Shown one piece after another: positions 25,020-34,464 of a DNA stretch of 45,165 nt. Under the pieces are notes generated by a model. That model saw only the letters and a list, made by a program, of their open reading frames with translations, made no database searches and was not told where the DNA came from. The stretch comes from Lachnospiraceae bacterium (lineage in GTDB: Bacteria; Bacillota; Clostridia; Lachnospirales; Lachnospiraceae). Position 1 is the stretch's first letter. Every line of letters begins with the position of its first letter. The stretch covers positions 1 to 45,165 of the forward strand of contig JAPFDH010000120.1 in NCBI GenBank assembly GCA_026169045.1. Reading direction: 5' to 3'. Position numbers and translations under genes: made by a program.

Positions 25020-26085
25020 TGACTCCCACTGCCTCCTCATCTTCTGATTCCGGTTTATTCATAATCTGAATATCAAATGGATCCACATGAATGCTGACCT
25101 TTGTACCTACCGGGAACATATCCGTACTGTGAACCAGCCATTCAAATCCCCCCGCCATTACTTCCATCTCATAGTGAACGCCTTTAAATATCATGTGGGA
25201 AACAACCCCATCCAAAGTTCCTTCCCCCGGTTTTAACAAATCCACATCTTCCGGACGAATCACTACATCCACCGGACGATTTGTACCAAATCCTTCATCC
25301 ACACAAGGGAATTTTGCTCCCAAAATCTGTACCAGGCGATCCTGTATCATGATTGCATCAATAATATTACTCTCCCCAATAAAATCAGCAACAAATGCAT
25401 TTTCCGGTTCATTATAGATTTTTTCAGGCGTTCCCATCTGTTGAATATATCCCTGATTCATGACAACAATATTATCCGACATGGTAAGTGCTTCTTCTTG
25501 ATCATGGGTTACATAAATAAACGTAATACCCAGCTCATTTTTCAGACGAATCAACTCATACTGCATGTCCTGTCTCAGTTTCAAATCCAATGCGCCCAAA
25601 GGCTCATCCAATAAAAGAACCTTCGGTTCATTGACAATGGCACGAGCAATAGCAATTCTCTGCTGCTGACCTCCACTTAACGAATCGGGCATACGTTTTT
25701 CAAATCCTTCCAGATTCACCAACTTCAAAGCATATTTAATTTTATCCTGAATATAGGATTTACTCTTTCCTTTAATTTTAAGGCCAAATGCAATGTTTTC
25801 ACCAATATTCATATGGGTGAACAATGCATATTTCTGAAATACAGTATTTAAAGCCCTCTTATGAGGCGGAACATGTGTAATATCCTGTTCATCAAATATA
25901 ACTTTTCCCTCATCCGGCGTCTCGAATCCTCCAATAATACGCAGTGTCGTCGTTTTTCCGCATCCACTGGGTCCCAACAATGTTACAAATTGATTTTCGT
26001 AAATCTTTAAGTTTAATTGATCCAGCACAATGCTTCCATCGTAACTCTTTGAAATATCCACAAGATTAATCAATGGCTTTTCCAT
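25012..26085 (-). CDS. potA: polyamine ABC transporter ATPase PotA
   Basis: 357 residues. Walker [11 protein letters not shown]-loop [13 protein letters not shown], signature [15 protein letters not shown], Walker [13 protein letters not shown] and switch [13 protein letters not shown] are all intact. The C-terminal third is a TOBE-type domain (about 240-345), where polyamine feedback acts in PotA homologues. It energises uptake through PotBC. It is the first transporter gene, 51 bases after the XRE-cupin regulator, and AGGAG precedes the ATG. Confidence 0.95.
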   Translation of the reverse strand: MEKPLINLVDISKSYDGSIVLDQLNLKIYENQFVTLLGPSGCGKTTTLRIIGGFETPDEGKVIFDEQDITHVPPHKRALNTVFQKYALFTHMNIGENIAFGLKIKGKSKSYIQDKIKYALKLVNLEGFEKRMPDSLSGGQQQRIAIARAIVNEPKVLLLDEPLGALDLKLRQDMQYELIRLKNELGITFIYVTHDQEEALTMSDNIVVMNQGYIQQMGTPEKIYNEPENAFVADFIGESNIIDAIMIQDRLVQILGAKFPCVDEGFGTNRPVDVVIRPEDVDLLKPGEGTLDGVVSHMIFKGVHYEMEVMAGGFEWLVHSTDMFPVGTKVSIHVDPFDIQIMNKPESEDEEAVGVNE

Positions 26086-26136
26086 CCCATCGTTCTCCTT
26101 TAATCACAAAATCTTATCAAATACTCAATTCTTTTG

Positions 26137-26670
26137 TTAAAAATTAGGCGGAGCACTGACCCATAAAACGGATGCTCCTGTTTTGGAGGACAGCATATGT
26201 TTTTTATTTGCTGTAAAATAAAATGCTTCTCCTTTTTTCACTTTATATGTCTGTTTTCCCAATGTGACAAACACACTGCCGGAAAGTACATAACCAAATT
26301 CTTCTCCCTCGTGGGGATCCTCTTCCACTGAAGTTCCATTTGCCTCCAAATGAATTAAAATCGGTTCCATCATGTTTTTTTGGGCATTCGGAATGACCCA
26401 TTGAATGGCATTGTGACGTTCTTCATCTGTTTTGACAAAATAATCTTCTTTTCCAAATACAATCTGCTCTTCCTGACGATCATTGAAAAATTCGTTTACT
26501 GTAGTCCCTAAACACTGCAGAATATCCACCAATGTAGCAATGGAAGGTGATGTTAAATCTCTTTCCACCTGCGATATAAATCCCTTTGACAATTCTGCCC
26601 GATCAGCCAATTCTTCTTGCGTCAGTCCTTTAACGATTCGCAGCTGTTTTATTTTTTCTCCGATTTTCAT
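26137..26670 (-). CDS. XRE-cupin regulator (PuuR-like) of the pot unit
   Basis: 177 residues. The N-terminal helix-turn-helix (about 3-60) reads KIKQLRIVKGLTQEELADRAELSKGFISQVERDLTSPSIATL, and the C-terminal cupin (about 105-172) has HEGEEFGYVLSGSVFVTLG and GEAFYFTANKKHML. This is the PuuR layout, where the cupin senses a polyamine or related amine. It precedes potABCD and is probably their autoregulated repressor; a palindrome just past the predicted transcription start is the likely operator. The start at 26670 has GGGGA upstream; the TTG at 26682 is less likely. Confidence 0.9.
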   Translation of the reverse strand: MKIGEKIKQLRIVKGLTQEELADRAELSKGFISQVERDLTSPSIATLVDILQCLGTTVNEFFNDRQEEQIVFGKEDYFVKTDEERHNAIQWVIPNAQKNMMEPILIHLEANGTSVEEDPHEGEEFGYVLSGSVFVTLGKQTYKVKKGEAFYFTANKKHMLSSKTGASVLWVSAPPNF

Positions 26671-26717
26671 ATCATTCCCCAATCGCGTTATCCTATTATC
26701 GTGAAATTAAACTCCAA

Positions 26718-26734
26718 GTTTAGTAATTCTAAAC
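26718..26734. promoter_or_regulatory. operator-like palindrome GTTTAG-N5-CTAAAC
   Basis: GTTTAG (26718-26723) and CTAAAC (26729-26734) form a perfect 6-bp inverted repeat around five bases, about 6-22 bases downstream of the predicted start of transcription of the regulator-pot unit. A protein bound here would block elongation or initiation, as expected for an autorepressor of the XRE family. Confidence 0.55.
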
Positions 26735-26746
26735 AACGCCAAAAAT

Positions 26747-26774
26747 ATTATACTCGATCTTTTCCTTTTGTCAA
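26747..26774 (-). promoter_or_regulatory. consensus promoter of the regulator-pot-truA unit
   Basis: The minus strand carries a perfect TTGACA (26774-26769), a 16-base spacer and a perfect TATAAT (26752-26747), predicting a start near 26740. It is the strongest promoter match seen in the window. It also lies next to the terminator of the upstream gene. Confidence 0.8.
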
Positions 26775-26794
26775 TAGCTTTCCGTATTTATAAA

Positions 26795-26840
26795 AAAAAC
26801 AGTAAGAGCTCTCGTTTTACATAGAGTTCTTACTGTTTTT
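26795..26840. terminator. terminator after the CBM9-like gene
   Basis: AAAAACAGTAAGA (26795-26807) pairs with TCTTACTGTTTTT (26828-26840) in a 13-bp stem, with an extra A/T run (26792-26799) giving eight U on the minus strand. It insulates the pot promoter from the transketolase-side genes. Confidence 0.88.
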
Positions 26841-26887
26841 ATAAGATCAGTAATTCATTGTGATACCAATGGGATCCATCGCTCTTC

Positions 26888-27511
26888 TCACTGCTTTCTT
26901 TTCATCTGAGCAAAACACTCCGGTCTGTGATAATCCGGTTTTTCGCTTTTCACAGGAGAAAAACACCCCCAATGAGGCTCATCCATTTTATCGCCACATT
27001 TATAGAAATTAACCGTTCCTATCAAGGAAGCCTTTTCATCAAACTCCGGCGCATAACTGCGGATAAAAGAAAAGGGAATCTGGAATGCCACATACCAAAG
27101 ACCTGTGACACCGATCCTATCAAAATCCGCCTTATCAATCAGAAAATCACTGTTATTCTTTTCTGTCACATGAATTCTCCCATGACGTTCTTTTCCAAAC
27201 CCCAAATGAAGAACGCCCTTAGGATTCCATTCAAAATTAAAATACCCATCTGATGTCGGCTGATAAAAAAATTCCAAACAAGAATCCGTACACACCGGGC
27301 CATTTTGCTCTGTCACTTCACAACGAACTTTACTTTCTTCAGCTGCCAGATACACAAAAAAACTTTCCGGACCAACGCAGCAGATACCATAGGCTCTGGG
27401 GCGATAGTCTCCTCCCCATGGATATACATCAATCTCTGCTTTCGGCCACTGATCAATTTTTTCCAAAAATTCTTTTTCATCCTTTACAGATTGAACTTCA
27501 TATGTTTTCAT
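26888..27511 (-). CDS. CBM9-like (DUF1083-type) carbohydrate-binding protein
   Basis: 207 residues from the ATG at 27511, which has GGAGAAGG upstream. The sequence resembles the family-9 carbohydrate-binding-module-like fold: an N-terminal strand pair, then VTEQNGPVCTDSCLEFFYQP, FNFEWNPKGVLHLGFG and a closing GTVNFYKCGDKMDEPHWGCFSPV. No signal peptide and no enzyme domain are present, so it is a free-standing cytosolic version whose ligand is unknown. It follows transketolase by about 105 bases and ends at a strong terminator. The family call is moderately sure; function is not assigned. Confidence 0.68.
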   Translation of the reverse strand: MKTYEVQSVKDEKEFLEKIDQWPKAEIDVYPWGGDYRPRAYGICCVGPESFFVYLAAEESKVRCEVTEQNGPVCTDSCLEFFYQPTSDGYFNFEWNPKGVLHLGFGKERHGRIHVTEKNNSDFLIDKADFDRIGVTGLWYVAFQIPFSFIRSYAPEFDEKASLIGTVNFYKCGDKMDEPHWGCFSPVKSEKPDYHRPECFAQMKRKQ

Positions 27512-27616
27512 AATACCTTCTCCTTTCTGTATCCCCATTTTCCTTTTATGTACAAGAAGCCGCAGACCCACAGGAATCTAACCCCTGCAGGCCAGGCGGC
27601 CTCAAAACACCCTATT

Positions 27617-29608
27617 TTATTCAAATAAGCCTTTTACTTTTTCCACTACATTTTCAACAGTAAATCCAAAAGCCGGGAACAGCTTGCTGTATGGAGCAGA
27701 AGCACCAAAACTGTTCATACTGAGAACAACACCATCCAGACCGGTATATCTTTCCCAACCAAATCCGATTAATGCCTCTACAGCCACTCTCTTTCTTACT
27801 GCTTTCGGAAGAACCATTTCCTTATATTCGGCACTTTGTTCCTCAAACACATCCATACACGGCATACTTACTACACGTACATCGATTCCCTCTTCTGCCA
27901 AATGCTTTTTCGCTTCCACCGCCAGGGAAACTTCTGATCCACTGGCCATAAGAATAGCATCCGGTATTTCTTTTTCAGAGTCTTGAAGAATATATCCGCC
28001 TTTTAATGCTTCCTTGGAAGAACCTTCCAGCTGAGGCAAATTCTGTCTTGTCAATGCCAATGCCGTAGGTGTCTTTTCCGATGTAATAGCACTATACCAT
28101 GCTGCAATGGTTTCCGTTGCATCTGCCGGACGGAACATATGGAAATTCGGCATAGCACGGAACATAGCCAACTGTTCGATCGGTTCATGAGTCGGACCAT
28201 CCTCTCCAACTCCGATACTATCATGTGTAAACACGAAGGTCAACGGCACATTCATTAAGGAAGACAGACGCGCCATTGGTTTTGTATAATCACTGAATAC
28301 AAAGAATGTAGAAACATATGCATGCAGTCCTCCGTGCAGCATCATACCATTTCCGATCGCTGTCATTGCCAGCTCACGAACTCCAAAATGAAGATTTCTT
28401 CCTTCATACTGTCCCTTTGCAAAATCTCCTTCTCCATTCATATAAGTTTTTGTGGAAGGAGCCAGGTCAGCTGATCCGCCGATTAAATTAGGTAAGATAT
28501 CCTTCAATCGATTAATCACTTTACCGGAAAGATTACGTGTCGCATCCGCTTTTTCTTCATAATTCCAGAAATCTTCACACGCATCCAGCTTTTCCTTTAC
28601 ATCCGCATTATAATACTGTTCCCAGAGTTCTTTCATCTCAGGATATGCTTCACAGTACTTCTGGAATAACTGATTCCATTCTTCTTCTGCCTGTTCACCT
28701 GCCTCTGCCAGTGTTCGATAATGCGCATACACTTCTTCCGGAACATAAAATGCCTCTTTTGACGGCCATCCTAAATTTTCTTTCAATGCATCCACATTTT
28801 CTTCACCCAAAGGTTCTCCATGAGCACTGGCTTTGCCCTGTTTTGCCGGACAACCATATCCGATCTGTGTTTTCACAGTAATGAAAGAAGGTCTTTCCTT
28901 ATCTGCCTTTGCTTCCTCGATGGCAGCACCGATAGCAGCCAAATCATTACCATCTTCTACGGTAATAGTCTGGAACCCAAAAGCTTCCATTCTTTTTTGT
29001 ACATTCTCAGTAAATGCAATATCTGTAGATCCTTCAATAGAAATCTTATTGGAATCATATAATACAATCAGTTTCGAAAGCCCCAACGTGCCAGCCAGTG
29101 AAAATGCTTCTGAAGAAATTCCTTCCATCATACAGCCATCTCCACCCAGTACATACGTATAATGATCAACTACAGGGAAATTTTCTTTATTAAAAACACT
29201 TGCCAAATGCGCTTCCGCCATAGCCATACCGACAGCCATGCCCATACCTGCACCCAGAGGACCGGTCGTAGCTTCCACACCAACCGTATGTCCATATTCC
29301 GGATGTCCCGGTGTCAAAGATCCAAACTGACGAAATTGCTTTAAATCCTCTACAGAAAGATCTCCGTAACCAAATAAATGCAGCAGGGAATATAAAAGTG
29401 TAGATCCATGGCCTCCAGACAAGATAAAACGATCTCTATTTTTCCATTGCGGATTTTTTGGATTATGCTTCATATGTTTTCCCCACAGTTCATATGCAAC
29501 TGCAGCACATCCCAGGGGAAGTCCCGGATGTCCTGATTTTGCCTTTTGAACTGCATCAGCAGCCAATACACGAATCGCATTAACGGATTGATTTTCAATG
29601 TTTCCCAT
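27617..29608 (-). CDS. tkt: transketolase
   Basis: 663 residues, full length. The thiamine diphosphate site is GGDGCMMEGISSEAFSLAGTLGLSKLIVLYDSN (GDG...N motif); the N-terminal KSGHPGLPLGCA and the second-domain HDSIGVGEDGPTHEPIEQL carry the catalytic and substrate-binding His residues. The C-terminal domain starts near AILMASGSEVSLA. It moves two-carbon units between sugar phosphates in the non-oxidative pentose phosphate pathway and in pentose use. AGGAGG precedes the ATG. It starts 39 bases after DUF5711, so it may share that transcript or have a weak promoter of its own. Confidence 0.96.
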   Translation of the reverse strand: MGNIENQSVNAIRVLAADAVQKAKSGHPGLPLGCAAVAYELWGKHMKHNPKNPQWKNRDRFILSGGHGSTLLYSLLHLFGYGDLSVEDLKQFRQFGSLTPGHPEYGHTVGVEATTGPLGAGMGMAVGMAMAEAHLASVFNKENFPVVDHYTYVLGGDGCMMEGISSEAFSLAGTLGLSKLIVLYDSNKISIEGSTDIAFTENVQKRMEAFGFQTITVEDGNDLAAIGAAIEEAKADKERPSFITVKTQIGYGCPAKQGKASAHGEPLGEENVDALKENLGWPSKEAFYVPEEVYAHYRTLAEAGEQAEEEWNQLFQKYCEAYPEMKELWEQYYNADVKEKLDACEDFWNYEEKADATRNLSGKVINRLKDILPNLIGGSADLAPSTKTYMNGEGDFAKGQYEGRNLHFGVRELAMTAIGNGMMLHGGLHAYVSTFFVFSDYTKPMARLSSLMNVPLTFVFTHDSIGVGEDGPTHEPIEQLAMFRAMPNFHMFRPADATETIAAWYSAITSEKTPTALALTRQNLPQLEGSSKEALKGGYILQDSEKEIPDAILMASGSEVSLAVEAKKHLAEEGIDVRVVSMPCMDVFEEQSAEYKEMVLPKAVRKRVAVEALIGFGWERYTGLDGVVLSMNSFGASAPYSKLFPAFGFTVENVVEKVKGLFE

Positions 29609-29647
29609 TCCATTTCCTCCTAAGAATTCAAAAAAAATTATAGTAAA

Positions 29648-30898
29648 TTATTTTAAGCGTATTTTTTTTATCTTGCCATCACTGACAATAATATATTCTC
29701 TGTCAGATCCACCCGGCAACATTTTTGTAATACCGTTTTCAAAGGTATTTTCGTAACGGATCCTTCCTCCGTCTGTCTGAATCACACAAGAGGATGGTTC
29801 ATACATTACAATTCTGTCCCCTTGTATAAATATCTCTTCCATGTTATCCGGAATCGTTTCTTCCAATTCCACATTTCCACTGGAGTCGTACAACCGAAGA
29901 ATCCACTCGGCCGTTTCTCCATTTTCTTTGTTTTCTTTTACCACAACACCCAAACGACTTTCGTCATAAAAAACTTTTTGAATCTCATCGTCTATTTCCA
30001 CATTTGTTTGCTCAATATTGACTCGGTTTTTTGTAGAGAAAAAAGAAATCATATTATCACCAACTGCCACACCGCACTGATCTGTCAAATATTGAACAAA
30101 TGGAATAATCGTGTCGGATTCCGCATAATTTTGAAATGCACCGACTACCCGGTTTGGTACATCTTTTCCCATCTCAAAGTCATAAAAGACAACCTCACTG
30201 GTTCCCTTGCCACCTGTGATAGATGTATAGGAAACCATCAACTGCTGGCCATTTGGCGAAATACTTACAGACGCCGGATAGCCCTGTGTTGCCAAAGGAG
30301 ACTTAATATCAATTTCCAGTTTGTTTCCTTCAGAATCAAAATATGAGATATAGGAAGATTCTCTGTCCTCTGTCACAGCAATCGCAACTCCCTGTGATGA
30401 GATATCTGCACATGTAATGGGATAGGTTGTATCTGCACGTCCTTTTTCTCCTGTACCATCACAAATGATGAGAGACTGTCCTCTTTTATCATAAATCACC
30501 AGGAATCCATCCTGAACAGCCGCATATGGCTGCCTCATCTCATATGGCACCGACCATACCGTCTCACCAGCATCACTATAATAGGTAGCCCCATCTCCGC
30601 CCAGCTGCACGACACCCTTTTCCAGACGGACAAACCGTGATGCATCTGCTCCAATCAGATCCTGTTCCCATTCCACACCAAATGTTTTATATGTCCGCAT
30701 TGTTCCATATATGTATACGCCAAGAACTACAACAGCTATGATAGCGATGGATCCGAGGATCAGCATCCAATTATGAAGCTGTTTTTGCTTTCTCTTGCGC
30801 TGATAATCCTTATTTTTTTTCAGTTCGTCACTGCTTATTACCTGACGGCGCAACTGTTTTTTCTTCGCTTCTCTGGATATATTTGTATCATTTGCCAT
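29648..30898 (-). CDS. DUF5711 family membrane-anchored protein
   Basis: 416 residues from the ATG at 30898 (GGAGG upstream; an in-frame ATG at 30928 is less likely). A basic cytosolic N-terminus rich in Lys/Arg/Gln (residues 1-45) and one membrane helix (about 47-68) precede a large extracytoplasmic domain of repeated beta strands that looks like a propeller (VQDGFLVIYDKRGQSLIICD, VSISPNGQQLMVSYTS). This is the DUF5711 layout, common in Lachnospiraceae and of unknown function. It sits 41 bases after the LysM protein gene, so an envelope role is plausible but unproven. Confidence 0.75.
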   Translation of the reverse strand: MANDTNISREAKKKQLRRQVISSDELKKNKDYQRKRKQKQLHNWMLILGSIAIIAVVVLGVYIYGTMRTYKTFGVEWEQDLIGADASRFVRLEKGVVQLGGDGATYYSDAGETVWSVPYEMRQPYAAVQDGFLVIYDKRGQSLIICDGTGEKGRADTTYPITCADISSQGVAIAVTEDRESSYISYFDSEGNKLEIDIKSPLATQGYPASVSISPNGQQLMVSYTSITGGKGTSEVVFYDFEMGKDVPNRVVGAFQNYAESDTIIPFVQYLTDQCGVAVGDNMISFFSTKNRVNIEQTNVEIDDEIQKVFYDESRLGVVVKENKENGETAEWILRLYDSSGNVELEETIPDNMEEIFIQGDRIVMYEPSSCVIQTDGGRIRYENTFENGITKMLPGGSDREYIIVSDGKIKKIRLK

Positions 30899-30939
30899 TC
30901 CTGTATTCCTCCAGGGACAGTATAACATAAGTTCTATCT

Positions 30940-32046
30940 TTATGGCAATTGAATTTTCTGACCAATTGCAATGGCGTTTGGATCATCAATTTCATTTAAT
31001 TCACAAATTTTAGATACCATATCTGTTGTTCCATATATGCTTACACTAATATAAATCAATGTATCTCCAGGCTTTACCTCATAATAATGGATTCCCGCAT
31101 TAACCTGTGTCTCCATCTCTCTCCACTGATATTGCGACTCATTTTCCTTTGATTCTTCTGTAATGTTAGTACTCTCTGTTTCTTTTTCCTCATCCTGTAT
31201 TTCTACCGATGAATCGGTTGCTCCATGGGATCCCTGTGCCGAATCATTCTGTTCCTGAGACAAAGCCTCATTGATTACAGTGGCATTTACTTCCTCAACC
31301 TGCCCTTCCATAGATTGCGTCTGTGTTGCCAACTCATTCATTTCCCTATAACTAATATAATTATTAATTCCTAAAACAAGCACTACCATCGCCAGTCCGG
31401 CACAAATACGATACATAGCCACATTATGTTTTTGTCCTGCTTCCTCCTTCTTTTCCACCATAATGGATCGAAAATTTCGTGTTGTTTTATCTTCAATTGC
31501 AGCATCTACACGATTCCCCTCATTCCGGTTAATCATATATTCCTGCATTTGTTTATTTCTTTCATAATATATATAAAATCCTGATGTCTCCGAAAGTTCA
31601 CCGTCCGATCCTGCCCACATTTTCAATTCATTCCCCTGGCATAACAGAAAAATCGTCTCTCCTTCCGGAAAGGCCTCCCTATGAATTTGCTGTAAAATCA
31701 GAAAATCCATATCTTCACCATCCGGTTCTTTCAAAAACCATCCGCAAATTTTCATCCCCGGAAAATATGCATCCATATCTTCCTGCGCCTGACTCCAGAT
31801 CTTATCATCAAACTTTGCCTCTTCTTTTCCGCACAAATCATCTACCACAACTGCTCCGTTTATGAACCAGCATTTTTCCTCTTCCAATGTCACTGTCTCT
31901 CCCAGAAGGAAACCTGCTTTTGTTGTTCCTTCGCCTTCCAATTTATGCAGAAATGTATCCACGTAATCTTCTATGTATATACGATATAAGCTGTCCCGTT
32001 CTCCTATCTGACGAATATTTCTTGGCAGTTTTCTATTTTCCTCCAT
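30940..32046 (-). CDS. LysM protein with an MPN-like N-terminal domain
   Basis: 368 residues. Residues 1-165 look like a JAB/MPN-fold domain: KAGFLLGETVTLEEEKCWFINGAVVVDDL, then CGWFLKEPDGEDMDFLILQQIH where active JAMM proteases have GWxHTHP and D. The metal-binding His residues are missing, so it would be inactive. One membrane helix (about 210-228), a Ser/Glu-rich spacer and a C-terminal LysM (YYEVKPGDTLIYISVSIYG...IGQKIQLP) follow. The topology would put the MPN-like part in the cytosol and LysM outside, bound to peptidoglycan. GGGAGGAAG precedes the ATG at 32046. LysM is certain; MPN homology is my inference. Confidence 0.75.
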   Translation of the reverse strand: MEENRKLPRNIRQIGERDSLYRIYIEDYVDTFLHKLEGEGTTKAGFLLGETVTLEEEKCWFINGAVVVDDLCGKEEAKFDDKIWSQAQEDMDAYFPGMKICGWFLKEPDGEDMDFLILQQIHREAFPEGETIFLLCQGNELKMWAGSDGELSETSGFYIYYERNKQMQEYMINRNEGNRVDAAIEDKTTRNFRSIMVEKKEEAGQKHNVAMYRICAGLAMVVLVLGINNYISYREMNELATQTQSMEGQVEEVNATVINEALSQEQNDSAQGSHGATDSSVEIQDEEKETESTNITEESKENESQYQWREMETQVNAGIHYYEVKPGDTLIYISVSIYGTTDMVSKICELNEIDDPNAIAIGQKIQLP

Positions 32047-32301
32047 GATTCTTCCTCCCATCTAATATTTCCTTCTTCTCTCTTTCGCCACTTCCGTTTA
32101 TTGTAATATAAATAACGTGCGAATTTTGTTGTTATCGGGTGTCGAATCACAAAAATAGATTGACAAAAAAGGATACCGTTTTCCCCAGAATAATTTTATT
32201 CATATTCCTATTCTGATAGGTATTTGATCCGATTAAACAGCATAAAATGGGAAAGAATCTCTATATGAAACAAAAAAAGATTTCACTTATGGAGGATTAT
32301 C

Positions 32302-32865
32302 ATGCGATTGAATACACAAGAAACCTTTTATCATCGGGCCGATGATACCTTTTCCAGTCATTTATTTGCAAACCAGCTTTCTCATTTTGTCTCCAATCTG
32401 GAAAAGAAGCCGGGACAAAGACCCATTCTTTTTCTATGTATTGGCAGCGATCGTGTGACAGGAGACAGCCTGGGACCAGTCATAGGATATAAATTAAATA
32501 AACTTTGCGGACGGGAAGTAACGATTATCGGTTCCCTGGAACACCCGGTACATGCGGTGAATCTCATACAAACGCTACATTGGATCAGTCTTAGGAAAGA
32601 TAAACCCATTTTAGTGGCAATTGATGCATCCATTGGTATGACAGAACATGTCGGATATATTACACTGAGTAACCGCCCATTAAAACCAGGTCAGGCTGTA
32701 GATAAAGATCTGCCGGCCGTTGGACATATTTCCATTACCGGAATTGTCAGCAGCAGGCAGGATACATCCCTTTTTCCTTTACACAATACCAGCCTGTCCC
32801 TTATTATGAATCTTGCCGACTGTATTTGTAATGGAATATCCCGTTTTTGCTATACTCATTTTTAA
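32302..32865 (+). CDS. yyaC: YyaC-type spore protein (putative protease fold)
   Basis: 187 residues. PILFLCIGSDRVTGDSLGPVIGYKL and the central KPILVAIDASIGMTEHVGYITLSNRPLKPGQAVDKDLPAVGHISITGIV match YyaC proteins, related to the germination protease GPR and hydrogenase-maturation proteases. YyaC is a sporulation-associated protein of unsettled role. GGAGG precedes the ATG. Upstream, GTATT (32220-32224) and CATAAAA (32241-32247), 16 bases apart, faintly resemble a sigma F/G promoter; this is weak. It indicates that the host belongs to a spore-forming lineage. Confidence 0.87.
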   Translation: MRLNTQETFYHRADDTFSSHLFANQLSHFVSNLEKKPGQRPILFLCIGSDRVTGDSLGPVIGYKLNKLCGREVTIIGSLEHPVHAVNLIQTLHWISLRKDKPILVAIDASIGMTEHVGYITLSNRPLKPGQAVDKDLPAVGHISITGIVSSRQDTSLFPLHNTSLSLIMNLADCICNGISRFCYTHF

Positions 32866-33029
32866 GTACTTCCTTCACCGCCGGAAATATGATATACTAA
32901 CTAAGATACAATTATCACATCCATTGTCTCTTTTTTACTGCGAAAGTGGATGACCGATGATTTAAGTTTTATTGTGTTTTCTGGACTTTTTCTATTCAGG
33001 AAACATCAGTACAGAAAGGATGAAATTTT

Positions 33030-33278
33030 ATGAATACTTACAAGACTTCTGGCGTTTGTTCCAGAGAAATTCAATTTGAAGTGGAAAATGATATTATTAC
33101 TCATGTTCAATTTGTCGGAGGATGTAACGGAAATACAAAGGGAATTTCCGCTCTGATTAAAGGAATGAATATCAATGATGCCATCAGCCGTATGGAAGGA
33201 ATTGAATGCGGCATGCGCGGTACTTCCTGTCCGGATCAATTGGCAAAAGCATTGAAGCAATATAAGCAGTCTCATTAA
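33030..33278 (+). CDS. TSCPD domain protein (TIGR03905 type)
   Basis: 82 residues, a lone TSCPD domain: YKTSGVCSREIQFEVE, VGGCNGNTKGISALIKGM and the closing RGTSCPDQLAKAL. Three conserved Cys residues suggest metal binding. The domain is found at the C-terminus of some ribonucleotide reductases and as free small proteins of unknown function in Clostridia. AAAGGATG precedes the ATG. It ends eight bases before the in-frame ATG at 33286 and about 20 bases before the likely murG start, so the two are probably co-transcribed. Confidence 0.88.
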   Translation: MNTYKTSGVCSREIQFEVENDIITHVQFVGGCNGNTKGISALIKGMNINDAISRMEGIECGMRGTSCPDQLAKALKQYKQSH

Positions 33279-33297
33279 ACTGCAGATGGGAGCAGCT

Positions 33298-34371
33298 ATG
33301 AAAAAGGTATTATTGACCGGCGGCGGCACTGCCGGACATGTCACCCCGAACATTGCACTCCTGCCGGGGTTAAAAGAAGCAGGATTTGAAATCCGTTATA
33401 TCGGTTCTTACAATGGTATGGAACGCGGATTAATTGAAAAAGAAGGGATTCCTTATTTTGGCATATCAACAGGTAAATTCAGACGATACCTCAGCCTCAA
33501 GAATTTATCTGATCCCATTCGCGTGCTAAAGGGGTACGCGGAGTCCGTAAAGATCATTCGGGATTATCAACCGGATGTTGTATTTTCAAAAGGCGGTTTC
33601 GTTTCTGTTCCTGTTGTTTTAGCGGCAAAAAAGTGCCATGTTCCTGTTATTATCCACGAATCGGATATGACTCCCGGATTAGCTAATAAACTTTCTATTC
33701 CATCGGCTACCAAAGTATGCTGTAACTTTCCTGAAACTTTGGAAAAACTTCCTGCCGATAAAGCTGTCCTATCTGGTTCTCCCATTCGAAAAGAATTACT
33801 GTCCGGTGACAAGCAGGCCGGACTACGTTTTACAGGCTTGTCTGCCGACCGTCCAATTCTTATGATGATGGGCGGAAGTACCGGTTCAAGAATAATCAAC
33901 CAGGTTTTGCGCGAAGCACTTCCTGAACTTTTGAAACAATTTCAAATCATTCACCTGTGCGGAAAAGGGAATCTGGATTCTTCCCTGAATCATGTCTCCG
34001 GATATGTTCAGTATGAATACATCAGCAATGAATTAAAAGACTTAATGGCAGCTTCTGATATTATTCTTTCCCGTGCTGGTGCCAATGCCATATGTGAACT
34101 GCTGGCACTAAAAAAGCCCAATGTCTTGGTTCCTCTCTCTGCTGCTGTCAGTCGCGGCGATCAGATATTAAATGCTGCTTCGTTTGAACGTCAGGGATTT
34201 TCTTATGTTATTCAGGAAGAAAATCTGAAGGTTTCTACTCTTCTTAAAGCAGTTCAAGAGGTTTATCAAAACAGATCTGTTTACATAAATGCTATGTCTA
34301 AAAGTAAACAATCCAATGGCGTTGATATTGTTCTCAATTTGATTAAACAACTCAGCGAAAAAAAGCAATAA
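33298..34371 (+). CDS. murG: MurG, UDP-GlcNAc:lipid I N-acetylglucosaminyltransferase
   Basis: 357 residues from the ATG at 33298, which has GGGAG upstream (an in-frame ATG lies at 33286). The N-terminal GGGTAGHVTPNIAL loop, SKGGFVSVPVVLAA and HESDMTPGLANKL, and the C-terminal MMMGGSTGSRIIN and SRAGANAICELLALKKPNVLVPL are diagnostic of MurG. It makes lipid II from lipid I on the inner membrane face. It lies outside a dcw cluster, after a TSCPD gene, which is seen in Lachnospiraceae; it may be a second, stand-alone murG. Convergent with the oxidoreductase across a strong terminator. Confidence 0.93.
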   Translation: MKKVLLTGGGTAGHVTPNIALLPGLKEAGFEIRYIGSYNGMERGLIEKEGIPYFGISTGKFRRYLSLKNLSDPIRVLKGYAESVKIIRDYQPDVVFSKGGFVSVPVVLAAKKCHVPVIIHESDMTPGLANKLSIPSATKVCCNFPETLEKLPADKAVLSGSPIRKELLSGDKQAGLRFTGLSADRPILMMMGGSTGSRIINQVLREALPELLKQFQIIHLCGKGNLDSSLNHVSGYVQYEYISNELKDLMAASDIILSRAGANAICELLALKKPNVLVPLSAAVSRGDQILNAASFERQGFSYVIQEENLKVSTLLKAVQEVYQNRSVYINAMSKSKQSNGVDIVLNLIKQLSEKKQ

Positions 34372-34401
34372 TCATTTGCCATTCATACAAAAAACGTACA
34401 A

Positions 34402-34451
34402 AGCGGAGGAGATCTCAAAGAACTAGAAAAGTCTTTGGAATCTCCTCCGCT
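34402..34451. terminator. bidirectional terminator between murG and oxidoreductase
   Basis: AGCGGAGGAGAT (34402-34413) is perfectly complementary to ATCTCCTCCGCT (34440-34451), extended by an imperfect inner CAAAGA/TCTTTG stem. T-rich tails occur on both sides, the longer on the minus strand. Confidence 0.9.
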
Positions 34452-34464
34452 GCATCATTTAAAA

